Assembly: GCF_017355405.1 (NCBI RefSeq) | Contig: NZ_CP061177.1 | Location: 1,197,001-1,261,000, forward strand | Length of the DNA stretch: 64,000 nucleotides | Direction: 5' to 3' | Source of the DNA: Roseomonas haemaphysalidis | GTDB lineage: Bacteria > Pseudomonadota > Alphaproteobacteria > Acetobacterales > Acetobacteraceae | In this document: positions 18,748 to 27,014 of the stretch, piece after piece | Numbering within the stretch: the first letter of the stretch is position 1 | Layout: every line of letters begins with the position of its first letter | Notes under the pieces: model-generated | Databases searched by the model: none | Told to the model about the DNA's origin: nothing | The model's input: only the letters and a program-made list of their open reading frames with translations | Position numbers and translations under genes: made by a program

Positions 18748-19821
18748 ATGCTGCCCGCCATGTCCCGCTCCAGCCCCGCCATGCCCGGCCGACGCCTCTT
18801 GCTGGCCGCGCTGGCGCTGCCGGCGCTGCGCCCGGCCCCCGCGATGGCCGCGGCCGGCGCGGCTCCGCCCGCGCTGCAGGCGGCCTGGGCCGGATTCCAA
18901 GCCCGCTTCGTGTCCGGCGAAGGGCGGGTGGTGGACAACGGCAACGGCGGCATCTCGCATTCCGAAGGGCAGGGCTGGGCCATGCTGGCCGCCGCGCGCT
19001 GCGGCGACCGGGAAGGGTTCGAGCGCCTGTGGGACTGGACACAGCGCCACCTGCGCCGCCCGCAGGACCGGCTGTTCGCCTGGCGCCACCGGCCCGGTGC
19101 GCCCGCCACGGCGGCCGACCGCAACAACGCCGCGGATGGCGACCTGTTTATCGCGGCCAGCCTTCTGCTCGCCGGGCGGCGATGGCCGCAGCCGGCTTTC
19201 ACGGAAGCGGGCACGGCCACGGCCGAGGACGTTCTGCGGCTGCTGCTGCGCGACGTGGCGGGGCGCACCGTGCTGCTGCCGGGGCTGGCGGGGTTCGAGG
19301 ATGCCGAGGCGGTGACGCTGAACCCGTCCTACTACGCGTTTCCCGCCATCCGCCTGCTGGCCCGCGCGGCGCCAGACCCGGCATGGCTGCGGCTGGCGGC
19401 GGATGGCGTGGCGCTGCTGCGCGGCGCGCGCTTCGGCCGCTGGGGCCTGCCGCCGGACTGGCTGCGGCTGCGCCGCGCGGATGGCGTGGCCAGCCTGGCG
19501 CCCGGCTGGCCGCCGCGCTTTTCCTACGATGCGGTGCGGGTGCCGCTGTACCTGGGCTGGGCTGGACTGGGCGAGGAGCCGGCGGTGCAGGCGGCTCTGG
19601 CCTTCTGGAACGACCCGGGCTGGGGCGGCAGGCGACCGCCTGCCTGGGCCGATCTGGCCACCGACGCGGTGGCGCCCTTTGCCGCGGATGGCGGCATTCT
19701 GGCGCTGCGGCAATGGGCGCAGCGGCGCCGTCCGATGGCGGCACCGCCGGACGATGGGGAACAATATTACGTCGCGATGCTGAAAATGCTGACGCTGATC
19801 GCCGAGGCGGACGAGTCTTAA
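18748..19821 (+). CDS. bcsZ: Cellulose-synthesis endoglucanase BcsZ (glycoside hydrolase family 8)
   Basis: Periplasmic endo-1,4-beta-glucanase of 357 residues that trims nascent glucan during cellulose export. An N-terminal signal peptide (RRLLLAALALPALRPAPAMA at about 15-34) precedes the GH8 (alpha/alpha)6 barrel. The catalytic acid is E73 in ISHSEGQGWAML. The general base is probably D261 in FSYDAVRVPLYL, and the substrate-binding aspartates are in AADGDLF (D130, D132). Placing the cellulase first in the cluster is the Komagataeibacter order (cmcax before ccpA). The following intergenic stretch (19822-19919) is unusually AT-rich. Confidence 0.93.
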   Translation: MLPAMSRSSPAMPGRRLLLAALALPALRPAPAMAAAGAAPPALQAAWAGFQARFVSGEGRVVDNGNGGISHSEGQGWAMLAAARCGDREGFERLWDWTQRHLRRPQDRLFAWRHRPGAPATAADRNNAADGDLFIAASLLLAGRRWPQPAFTEAGTATAEDVLRLLLRDVAGRTVLLPGLAGFEDAEAVTLNPSYYAFPAIRLLARAAPDPAWLRLAADGVALLRGARFGRWGLPPDWLRLRRADGVASLAPGWPPRFSYDAVRVPLYLGWAGLGEEPAVQAALAFWNDPGWGGRRPPAWADLATDAVAPFAADGGILALRQWAQRRRPMAAPPDDGEQYYVAMLKMLTLIAEADES

Positions 19822-19919
19822 AAAAGTCGTGAAAAGAAACAGGCTCTGCCCGAAATTCCTATTCCGTTTGGGGTAAACAAACTGCATTCTGCGCGTGAGA
19901 CGCACTAGGGTAGCCGCGT
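19822..19919 (+). promoter_or_regulatory. AT-rich leader before the cellulose core genes, possible promoter/operator
   Basis: This 98-bp gap is much lower in GC than its surroundings. It contains an inverted repeat GTTTG (19866-19870) / CAAAC (19878-19882) about 40 bp before the start at 19920, and AGGG near 19907 as ribosome binding site. A promoter is plausible but no clear -35/-10 pair is visible. Confidence 0.35.
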
Positions 19920-20792
19920 ATGAGTCAGGACAGCGACGTTGATCGGGTAGCCGCTGCCCTGAATGGGCCCGTGATCCGCTATCGCAGCTTCGGCAATGGA
20001 CCGACACGCCCGCTGCCGCTCGCGGCCGGGCCGCGGGGCGACGATGCGCCGCCGGCTTCTGTTGCCGCCCCGATGCCAGCGGACGACGTGCCGCAGCCCG
20101 TGGCGGCCGCGCCGAACCCAGGGCCCCACGTCCCCCCCGCCGCCGCCACGCCGCCGCCGCCCCCTGCCGACGAGGGGGCAGCCACCGCCCAGGCGCAGCC
20201 GAATCAGGCGCCGCCCCCGGCGCTGCCCGCCGCAGCTCCGCCGGCCCCACCTCCACCCACCCCGGCTCCGGCCAGCCCGCCCGCCGCCCGTCCCACGGCC
20301 GACTCGCTGCTGCTGGCGCTGCGGGACGACGCCCGGCGCGATGCCCAGCCACAGGACCCCGCCGCGCCGCCGCGCAGCCTGCTGGACCAGCTTCGCCTGG
20401 ATTCCGCGCTGCCGTCGCCGCCGGCCGAGGGGCTGCTGGCCCTGCTGGCTTCGCCGCCTTGCTGGGACGCGCCGCAGCCTGGGCCCGCCGCGCCGGAGCC
20501 GCCGCCGCTGGTCGGCCAGCCGATCCAGCCCTGGGTGCCGGCCGAGCCCGCCGCCGAGGTTTCGCGGGCCGAGGGGCCGGCGCCGGAAGCGCCAGCCGCG
20601 CCGCGCCCCGTTTGGGCGCCGCTGCCGCCTGCGCCGGCCGCCGCCGCCGCCGCACCTGCGCCCGCCTCGCTGGCCGCCATGTTCCGGCTGGTCGGGGGCG
20701 CGCCGGTGGCCGCGCCGCCGCCGCCAGCACCGGCGCGGCCCGCTTCGTTGCAGGACGTGTTGCGGGGCCTGCGCTCCGCCGAGCACGGTTGA
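19920..20792 (+). CDS. Proline/alanine-rich cellulose-synthesis accessory protein, BcsH/CcpA-like
   Basis: Protein of 290 residues, mostly disordered Pro/Ala-rich sequence. Two short ordered segments stand out: an N-terminal VIRYRSFGNG (about residues 19-28) and a C-terminal block SLAAMFRLVGG ... PASLQDVLRGLRS (about 248-287). The cellulose-complementing protein CcpA (BcsH) of Komagataeibacter, as I remember it, is also proline-rich with a tyrosine/arginine/phenylalanine N-terminal motif and a C-terminal MAxVFxxLGG...LREALLRRR block, and it sits in the same position after the cellulase and before the synthase. BcsO/BcsP of other operons are alternative names for proline-rich partners. It probably organises the synthase with BcsD. 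No signal peptide, so cytoplasmic. The stop is 14 bp before bcsQ. Confidence 0.6.
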   Translation: MSQDSDVDRVAAALNGPVIRYRSFGNGPTRPLPLAAGPRGDDAPPASVAAPMPADDVPQPVAAAPNPGPHVPPAAATPPPPPADEGAATAQAQPNQAPPPALPAAAPPAPPPPTPAPASPPAARPTADSLLLALRDDARRDAQPQDPAAPPRSLLDQLRLDSALPSPPAEGLLALLASPPCWDAPQPGPAAPEPPPLVGQPIQPWVPAEPAAEVSRAEGPAPEAPAAPRPVWAPLPPAPAAAAAAPAPASLAAMFRLVGGAPVAAPPPPAPARPASLQDVLRGLRSAEHG

Positions 20793-20805
20793 GGAGCCGC
20801 AGCCG

Positions 20806-21672
20806 GTGCCGCTGATCTGCTTTGCTTCGCCCAAGGGTGGCGTGGGCAAGACCACGCTGTCGGCCAATGTCGCCGACCTGCTGCGCCAGTCCGGCCGCAC
20901 CGCGCTGGCGCTGGACCTCGACCCCCAGAACGCCTTGCGGCTGCATTTCGGCGTGCCGCCGGGCGACCTGGGCGGCTTCAACGGGCAGTTGCCGCGCCGG
21001 CCGGACTGGCGCGCGGCGCTGCGCCAGGCGGCGTCCGGCACCCTGCTGCTGCCGCACGGCGCGGTGGAGCTGCGCGATGCGCTGGAACACAACGCCGCGC
21101 TGGAACGCGACCCCGGGCTGCTGGCCACGCCGCTGCGCGAGATGCTGGCCGACCCGCGGGTGGTGGTGGTGGCCGACATGCCGCCCGGCCCGTCCCAGGC
21201 GCTGGCGATCCTGATGCCCATGGCCGCCCTGGTGGTGACCGTGCTGCAAAGCGAGGCGATCAGCGCCGCCATGCTGGGCGAGATCGAAGCCGGGCGCTTT
21301 CTGGGCAACGGCACCATGGCGGCGCTGTTCGCCGGCCGTCTGCAATTCGTGCTGAACGGCGTGGACCTGGATTCGCGCCTGTCGCGCAACGCCGCCGAGG
21401 CGGTGGCGCGGCATCTCGGCCCGCGCCTGCTCGGCGCCGTCAGCCGCGACGAGGCGGTGGGCGAGGCGCTGGCGGCGCAGCGGCTGGTGCACGAGATGGC
21501 GCCCGACAGCCGCGCGGCGGCCGACCTGCGGCAGGTGGCGCGCGCCATCGAGGCGCTGCTGCCGCCGCCGGCCCCGGCGCCCGCCCCCTGGCGGGCGGCG
21601 GAACTGCTTGACGCGCGAAAGGCACCCCGCATGGCCACGGCCTGGTCGGTGCCGGAATGGGGAACACGCTGA
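20806..21672 (+). CDS. bcsQ: Cellulose biosynthesis ParA/MinD-like ATPase BcsQ
   Basis: SIMIBI ATPase of 288 residues. The deviant Walker A motif SPKGGVGKTTLSANVA is at residues 8-23, then DLDPQNALRLHF, and ADMPPGPS for Walker B, the BcsQ/YhjQ pattern. In enterobacteria BcsQ is needed for cellulose synthesis and polar localisation of the complex. The GTG start at 20806 is chosen because GAGGAG (20791-20796) is ideally spaced and the ATPase core begins at once. The gene ends in a TGATG overlap with the bcsAB start. Its C-terminal tail (about 250-288) is Pro/Ala-rich. Confidence 0.92.
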   Translation: MPLICFASPKGGVGKTTLSANVADLLRQSGRTALALDLDPQNALRLHFGVPPGDLGGFNGQLPRRPDWRAALRQAASGTLLLPHGAVELRDALEHNAALERDPGLLATPLREMLADPRVVVVADMPPGPSQALAILMPMAALVVTVLQSEAISAAMLGEIEAGRFLGNGTMAALFAGRLQFVLNGVDLDSRLSRNAAEAVARHLGPRLLGAVSRDEAVGEALAAQRLVHEMAPDSRAAADLRQVARAIEALLPPPAPAPAPWRAAELLDARKAPRMATAWSVPEWGTR

Positions 21673-24600
21673 TGCGGCTCGGTCGTCGGATCAACGGCAT
21701 GCTGATGCGCGTGCCGCTGATGAACGTTCTCCTGATGACGATGGGCGGGCTGCTCGGCCTGGTCTTCATGGTGGCGCCGCTGGAAGCGGAGCAGCAGGCC
21801 TGGCTGGCGCTGGGCGGCTTTCTGGTATTCCTGGTGGTCAACCGCTTCCAGGGGCGGGGCGCGCTGTTCTTTCTGGTGGCGCTCTCCTCCTTCATCTCCA
21901 TGCGCTACCTGTATTGGCGCGTCACGGAAACGCTGGGCTACACCGGCTACATCGCCACCTTCCTGGGCACCGGCCTGCTGCTGGCCGAGGTCTATGCCGT
22001 GCTGGCGCTGCTGCTGTCCTATTTCCAGCAGCTCTGGCCCTTGCAGCGCAAGCCGGTGGCATTGCCCGACGCGGTCGAGGAATGGCCGGTCGTCGACATC
22101 TTCATCCCCTCCTACAACGAGCCGCTGGAGGTGGTGAAGCCGGCGGTGTTCGGCGCCATGGCCATGGACTGGCCGCGCGACAAGATGAACATCTACGTGC
22201 TGGATGACGGCCGGCGCGCCGACTTCCGCGCCTTCTGCGAGGAAGTCGGCTGCGGCTACATGATCCGTCCCGACAACAAGGGCGCCAAGGCCGGCAACAT
22301 CAACCACGCGCTGACCAAGACCAACGGCGAGTACATCGCCATCTTCGACTGCGACCACGTGGCGACGCGCGCCTTTCTGCAGCTCACGCTGGGCTGGATG
22401 CTGCGCGACAAGCGCATCGGCATGCTGCAAACGCCGCACCACTTCTATTCGCCCGACCCCTTCGAGCGGAACCTCGCTTCCGGCCAGCGCATCCCCAACG
22501 AGGGGCTGCTGTTCTACGGGCTGGTGCAGCAGGGCAACGACCTGTGGAACGCCACCTTCTTCTGCGGCTCCTGCGCCGTGCTGCGCCGCACCGCGCTGCT
22601 GGAAGTGGGCGGCGTGCCTACCCAGACGGTGACGGAAGACTGCCACTGCTCGCTGAAGATGCAGCGGCTGGGCTGGCGCACCGCCTATCTGCGGCTGCCC
22701 ATGGCCGCCGGCCTCGCCACCGACCGCCTGCTATCCCACATCGGCCAGCGCATGCGCTGGGCGCGCGGCATGATCCAGATCCTGCGCGTGGAGAACCCGA
22801 TGTTCGGCCCCGGGCTGAACTTCGCGCAGCGGTTGTGCTACCTGAATGCCCAGTGGCACTTCCTGTTCCCGCTGCCGCGCTTCGTGTTCCTGACCTCGCC
22901 GCTGGCGTTCCTGTTGTTCGGGCAGAACATCATCGCCGCCTCGCCGCTGGCGATCCTGGCCTATGCCGGGCCGCACGTGGTGCATTCCATCGTCACCAAC
23001 AGCAAGCTGCAGGGCAAGGTGCGCCACAGCTTCTGGTCCGAGATCTACGAGACGGTGCTGGCGCTCTACCTGCTGCCCGTGGTGCTCACCACGCTGCTCG
23101 ACCCGTCCAAGGGCAAGTTCAACGTCACCGACAAGGGCGGCACGCTGCAGGACGGCTATTTCGACGTGCGCGCCGTGGGGCCCAACCTGGTGCTGGGCGG
23201 CGTGCTCGTGCTGGGGCTGATGTCCGGCATCCTGGGCATGGTGCTGAACGCGCCGTCCAGCCTGGCCTTCCAGGCCAATGCGCTGAACGCGGTGTGGGTG
23301 CTGCTGTCGCTGGTCACGGTGCTGGCGGGCCTCGCCGTCGGCCGCGAGCGGCGCCAGGTGCGCGAGCGCGCGCGCATCGCCGCCGTGATCCCGGCCGCCG
23401 TGGTGCTGCCGGACGGCACCCGCGTGAAGGGGCGCAGCGTCGACCTGTCGCTGGGCGGCGCCGCGCTGGCGGTGCCGGCGCCGGAGCAGCTCGCTTCCGG
23501 CGCCACGCTGACCCTGGAATTCGAGATCGCCACGGAAACGGTGTCGGTGCCGGCCGAAGCGCTGCGCTGGCAGGGCGATCGGCTGCAGGCGCGCTTCACG
23601 CCCGAAACGCTGCTGGATGAAGGCAATATCGTGCGCGTCGTGCTCGGCCGGGCCGACGCGTGGCTGCACTGGGACGACGTGCCTGCGGACCGCCCGCTGC
23701 GCGCTTTGGCGGAGGTCGCATTGAGCATCGGTGGTTTGTTCCGGGGCAGCAGCCAGCTGTCGCTGAAGGAGCGGCGCGCCCGCCGCCAGCAGCAGCAGGC
23801 GGCGCTGCGCGCCACGGTCACGCCGCCGGCCGGCGTGGCGACCCCGGTGGCCGCGGCGCCGCCCGCCGCTGAGGCCGCCGCGCCGGCGGCGCCGCGCCGT
23901 GGCCGCACGCGCCTCGGCCGCCGCGCCGCGGCGCTGCTGGTCCTGGCGCTTGGCATGCCGGCGGCGGCGGAAGCGCAGGTGATGCGTCCGCAGGCGCCGC
24001 CCGCCCTGCCGCCGGTCGGCTCGCCCGGCAGCGCGGTCCCGGGCCTGACCCTGGCGCAGGCAACGCCCGTGCTGCCGCCGCAGGCGCCCAACGGCGCCCC
24101 GCTGGGCGCCCCGCCCGCCGGCGCGCCGCTGGCCACGCCGCCGGCCGCCGCGCCGCCGCCCGCCGCCGCGCAGGCCACGCCCCCCGCCGCCGTCCCGCCG
24201 GCGGCGGCAGCGGCGCCTGCCCCGGGCGGGCTGGCCTTTGGCGCGCCCAGCGGCCCGGTCGGCTCCTCGCGCATGGAAACGCGCAGCCTGCGCCAGCTCG
24301 GCCTCGGTGGCCCCATGCAGCTGCGCGGCACCTCGGACCTGCAGGGCGTGCTGTTCGGCATCCGCGGCGACGAGGTGGTGACCGGCGCCAAGCTGACCAT
24401 CCAGGGCGCGACCAGCCCGGCGCTGATCCCGGAACTGAGCCAGATCGCCGTCACGTTGAACGAGCAGTTCGTCGCCACCGTGACGCCGGACAAGGCGCGC
24501 CCCGCCTTCGGGCCGGTGGAATTCCCGATGAACCCGGTGTTCTTCGCGGATGCCAACCGGCTGAACTTCCGCTTCACCGGCCGCTACGCGGTGGAATGCA

Positions 24601-26423
24601 ACGACCCGCTGTCGGGCCTGCTGTGGTCCACCATCTCCGACCTGTCCACCGTGCAGCTGACGCTGGAACGCCTGCCGCTGCCGCGCGACCTGGCCCGCCT
24701 GCCGGAGCCGTTCTTCGACCCGCGCGTGCTGCGCGAGCCGCTGAACCTGCCGGTGGTGCTGCCGGACAACGCCGGCAACGACGTGGTGCGCGCCGCCGCC
24801 ATCGCTTCCTCCTGGTTCGCGGTGCAGGCGGACTACCGCGGCGCCAACTTCCCGGTCAGCCTGGCGCTGCCGGCGCGCGGCAACGCGGTGGTGATCGCCA
24901 CCGGCCCCGATGCCATTCCCGGCCTGACGCTGCCGCGCATGGAAGGCCCGACCCTGGCCGTGGTGCCCAACCCGGCCGATGCCGACGGTCTGCTGCTGGT
25001 GGTGGGCGGGCGCAACGGCGCCGATGCCGCCGTCGCCGCCCAGGCCCTGGCCGTGGGGCGCGAGGCGCTGTCGGGTGAGCTGGCGCTGGTGCAGGCGCCG
25101 ACCGCCGCGCCGCGCGAGCCCTATGACGCCCCGCGCTGGATCCGCTCCGACCGCCCGGTGAAGTTCGGCGAGATGGTGGACCCGTCCGAGCTGCAGTCCT
25201 ACGGCTTCGCGCCCGGCACCATCGCCATCCCGTTCCGCACCGCGCCCGACCTCTACACCTGGCGCGACCGTGCCCTGCCGGTGAACGTGTTCTTTCGCGC
25301 GCCGCCGGGGCCGATCACGGATGTCGCGGTGTCGCGCCTCGATGCCGGGCTGAACAACACCTACCTGCGCTCCTTTCCGCTGCGCGACGGGGAGCCGAGC
25401 TGGCCGTTCAACTGGCTGGCCCGCCAGGTCAACGCCGCCAGCGTGGCCGAGCGCAGCCAGGGCGAGGTGGGCCTGCCGCCCTACCTGATCTTCGGCCTGA
25501 ACGACCTGCAGCTGCGCTTCGACATGCGGCCGATGAACCGCGGCGACTGCGTGTCCATCCCCGGCGACGTGCGGGCCTCCATCGACCCGGACAGCACCAT
25601 CGACCTGTCGCGCGGCTGGCGCTTCGCCGAGCTGCCCAACCTGTCCTACTTCGCCGGCGCGGGCTTTCCCTACACCCGGCTGGCCGATTTCGGCGGCACC
25701 GCCGCCGTGCTGCCGGAGCGGCCCAACACCTCCGAGCTGTCCGCCTTTCTGACCCTGCTGGGCCGGCTGTCCGCCAATGTCGGCCACGCCGCCACCCGCA
25801 TCGCCATCGCGCGCCCGACCGGGCTGGCCGAGGTGGCGGAGCGCGACCTGCTGCTGATCGGCGCCATCGGCCGCCAGCCCGCGCTGGCGGACATGCTGCG
25901 CGACCGCAGCCCGCTGCAGATCGAGGGCAACCGCGTGACCCTGGCGCTGCCCGACGCGCTGGAAGGCTTCCGCAACCTGTTCCTGTCCGATGACCAGCGG
26001 CTGCAGCGCGACCAGTTGCAGGCCACGCTGGCGCAGCCGCCGTCGCAGGCCGGCGACGGCACGGGCATGCTGATCGGCTTTGAAAGCCCGCTGAGCGCCA
26101 AGCGCAGCGTGGTGGCGCTGACCGGCAGCAACCAGCAGGGAATGGAAGCCATGGTCGCCTCGCTGCGGGACGTGGAGGTGCTGCCGCGCATCCAGGGCGA
26201 TCTCGCCGTGCTCTCCAACGGCCGCATCACCGCCTACAAGATCAACCGCAACTACACGGTGGGCTTCATCCCGCCCTGGCTGTGGCCGCAATACTACCTG
26301 GGCCAGCGGCCGGACACGCTGCTGCTGATGGTGCTGGTGGCCGCCCTGCTGGTGGCGGTGCCGACCTACTGGCTCTTGCGCCGCAAGGCCGCCCGCCGCC
26401 TGCGCACGCGCACCGGCCATTGA
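21672..26423 (+). CDS. bcsAB: Fused cellulose synthase BcsA-BcsB
   Basis: Single protein of 1583 residues joining the catalytic and periplasmic subunits, as in the AcsAB fusion of Komagataeibacter. The BcsA part has N-terminal membrane helices, then the GT2 domain: D178-D179 (VLDDG), D226-C-D228 (DXD, UDP-glucose binding), T321-E-D (catalytic base) and Q359-RMRW. FNVTDKGG follows the C-terminal helices. The PilZ domain binding cyclic di-GMP has RRQVR (560-564) and D591-LSLGG. An Ala/Arg-rich linker holds a signal-like hydrophobic segment (about 748-770) followed by a Pro/Ala-rich stretch. The BcsB domain starts near 853 and ends with a membrane anchor near 1550-1570. The ATG at 21672 overlaps the bcsQ stop (TGATG) with GGGGA upstream; ATG 21657 is an alternative. 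Confidence 0.96.
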   Translation: MRLGRRINGMLMRVPLMNVLLMTMGGLLGLVFMVAPLEAEQQAWLALGGFLVFLVVNRFQGRGALFFLVALSSFISMRYLYWRVTETLGYTGYIATFLGTGLLLAEVYAVLALLLSYFQQLWPLQRKPVALPDAVEEWPVVDIFIPSYNEPLEVVKPAVFGAMAMDWPRDKMNIYVLDDGRRADFRAFCEEVGCGYMIRPDNKGAKAGNINHALTKTNGEYIAIFDCDHVATRAFLQLTLGWMLRDKRIGMLQTPHHFYSPDPFERNLASGQRIPNEGLLFYGLVQQGNDLWNATFFCGSCAVLRRTALLEVGGVPTQTVTEDCHCSLKMQRLGWRTAYLRLPMAAGLATDRLLSHIGQRMRWARGMIQILRVENPMFGPGLNFAQRLCYLNAQWHFLFPLPRFVFLTSPLAFLLFGQNIIAASPLAILAYAGPHVVHSIVTNSKLQGKVRHSFWSEIYETVLALYLLPVVLTTLLDPSKGKFNVTDKGGTLQDGYFDVRAVGPNLVLGGVLVLGLMSGILGMVLNAPSSLAFQANALNAVWVLLSLVTVLAGLAVGRERRQVRERARIAAVIPAAVVLPDGTRVKGRSVDLSLGGAALAVPAPEQLASGATLTLEFEIATETVSVPAEALRWQGDRLQARFTPETLLDEGNIVRVVLGRADAWLHWDDVPADRPLRALAEVALSIGGLFRGSSQLSLKERRARRQQQQAALRATVTPPAGVATPVAAAPPAAEAAAPAAPRRGRTRLGRRAAALLVLALGMPAAAEAQVMRPQAPPALPPVGSPGSAVPGLTLAQATPVLPPQAPNGAPLGAPPAGAPLATPPAAAPPPAAAQATPPAAVPPAAAAAPAPGGLAFGAPSGPVGSSRMETRSLRQLGLGGPMQLRGTSDLQGVLFGIRGDEVVTGAKLTIQGATSPALIPELSQIAVTLNEQFVATVTPDKARPAFGPVEFPMNPVFFADANRLNFRFTGRYAVECNDPLSGLLWSTISDLSTVQLTLERLPLPRDLARLPEPFFDPRVLREPLNLPVVLPDNAGNDVVRAAAIASSWFAVQADYRGANFPVSLALPARGNAVVIATGPDAIPGLTLPRMEGPTLAVVPNPADADGLLLVVGGRNGADAAVAAQALAVGREALSGELALVQAPTAAPREPYDAPRWIRSDRPVKFGEMVDPSELQSYGFAPGTIAIPFRTAPDLYTWRDRALPVNVFFRAPPGPITDVAVSRLDAGLNNTYLRSFPLRDGEPSWPFNWLARQVNAASVAERSQGEVGLPPYLIFGLNDLQLRFDMRPMNRGDCVSIPGDVRASIDPDSTIDLSRGWRFAELPNLSYFAGAGFPYTRLADFGGTAAVLPERPNTSELSAFLTLLGRLSANVGHAATRIAIARPTGLAEVAERDLLLIGAIGRQPALADMLRDRSPLQIEGNRVTLALPDALEGFRNLFLSDDQRLQRDQLQATLAQPPSQAGDGTGMLIGFESPLSAKRSVVALTGSNQQGMEAMVASLRDVEVLPRIQGDLAVLSNGRITAYKINRNYTVGFIPPWLWPQYYLGQRPDTLLLMVLVAALLVAVPTYWLLRRKAARRLRTRTGH

Positions 26424-26448
26424 TGACGCCGCGAGGAACACACCGCCC

Positions 26449-26922
26449 ATGACCCAGACGCTTCAGCCAGCCCTGGCCTACCTGGCACGGCGCGACGTCA
26501 GCGCGCAGTGGCGCGGCTTTCTGGGGGCGATGCTGCCCGCGCTGGCCGCCCGCCTGCCGGACGCCGAGCGCGATGCCCTGCTGCGCGACGCCGGCGAACG
26601 GCTGGCCGCCGCCTGGCCGCTGCAGCCGGCGGACACGCTGGACGGGCTGGAGCAGCGCATGAACGAGGCGCTTGCCGCCGCGCGCTGGGGCCATGTGGCG
26701 CTGCAACTGGACGCGGCGGACCGCACCCTGCGCTTTGTGCACAGTGCCGCCCCCTGCGTTGCCGCCGCCGGGGACCCGGACGGGGCCTGGATCGGCCCCG
26801 TGCTGGAGGGCCTTTACGCGGCTTGGCTGAGCGCCCAGCCGGGTGGCGGCGAGGCGGGCGCCGCCCGGGTGCGGCTGGTGTCCTTCACGCCGGGCGAGGC
26901 GGTCCTGGCCTTCGGGCAGTAA
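26449..26922 (+). CDS. bcsD: Cellulose synthase subunit BcsD
   Basis: Protein of 157 residues, the length of BcsD from Komagataeibacter (156), which forms a periplasmic or cytoplasmic ring guiding glucan chains into crystalline ribbons. The stretch ARWGHVALQLDAADRTLRFV and then WIGPVLEGLYAAWLSAQPG corresponds to the INWGYVTLDL ... WLAPVLEGLYGRWITSQPG region I recall for BcsD. No signal peptide. It starts 25 bp after bcsAB and closes the operon. bcsC, which normally lies between bcsB and bcsD, is absent. A family A palindrome arm follows the stop. Confidence 0.9.
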   Translation: MTQTLQPALAYLARRDVSAQWRGFLGAMLPALAARLPDAERDALLRDAGERLAAAWPLQPADTLDGLEQRMNEALAAARWGHVALQLDAADRTLRFVHSAAPCVAAAGDPDGAWIGPVLEGLYAAWLSAQPGGGEAGAARVRLVSFTPGEAVLAFGQ

Positions 26923-26965
26923 GGGCAGGGCCGGGGAACTTCCTTCCCCCGGCCTTTCCCCCCGT
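26923..26965. repeat. Single palindromic arm, family A copy 4
   Basis: GGCCGGGGAACTTCCTTCCC plus CCGGCC starts within a few bases of the bcsD stop. Only one arm is present, between tandem genes, and the usual GAATTC centre is changed to AACTTC. Probably the bcs operon terminator. Confidence 0.6.
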
Positions 26966-27014
26966 TGCCGGATGGCGCTTGCATCGCCGCCCCGCGCCGG
27001 GCACTCCCCCGCGC

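Noticed and set aside
18166..26450. Very long open frames (over 900 codons) on the minus strand opposite the cellulose genes
   Set aside because: They mirror the plus-strand genes, encode His/Arg/Gly/Ala-rich sequence with no domains, and are expected in DNA with extreme GC3 bias. The plus-strand genes have full motif support.
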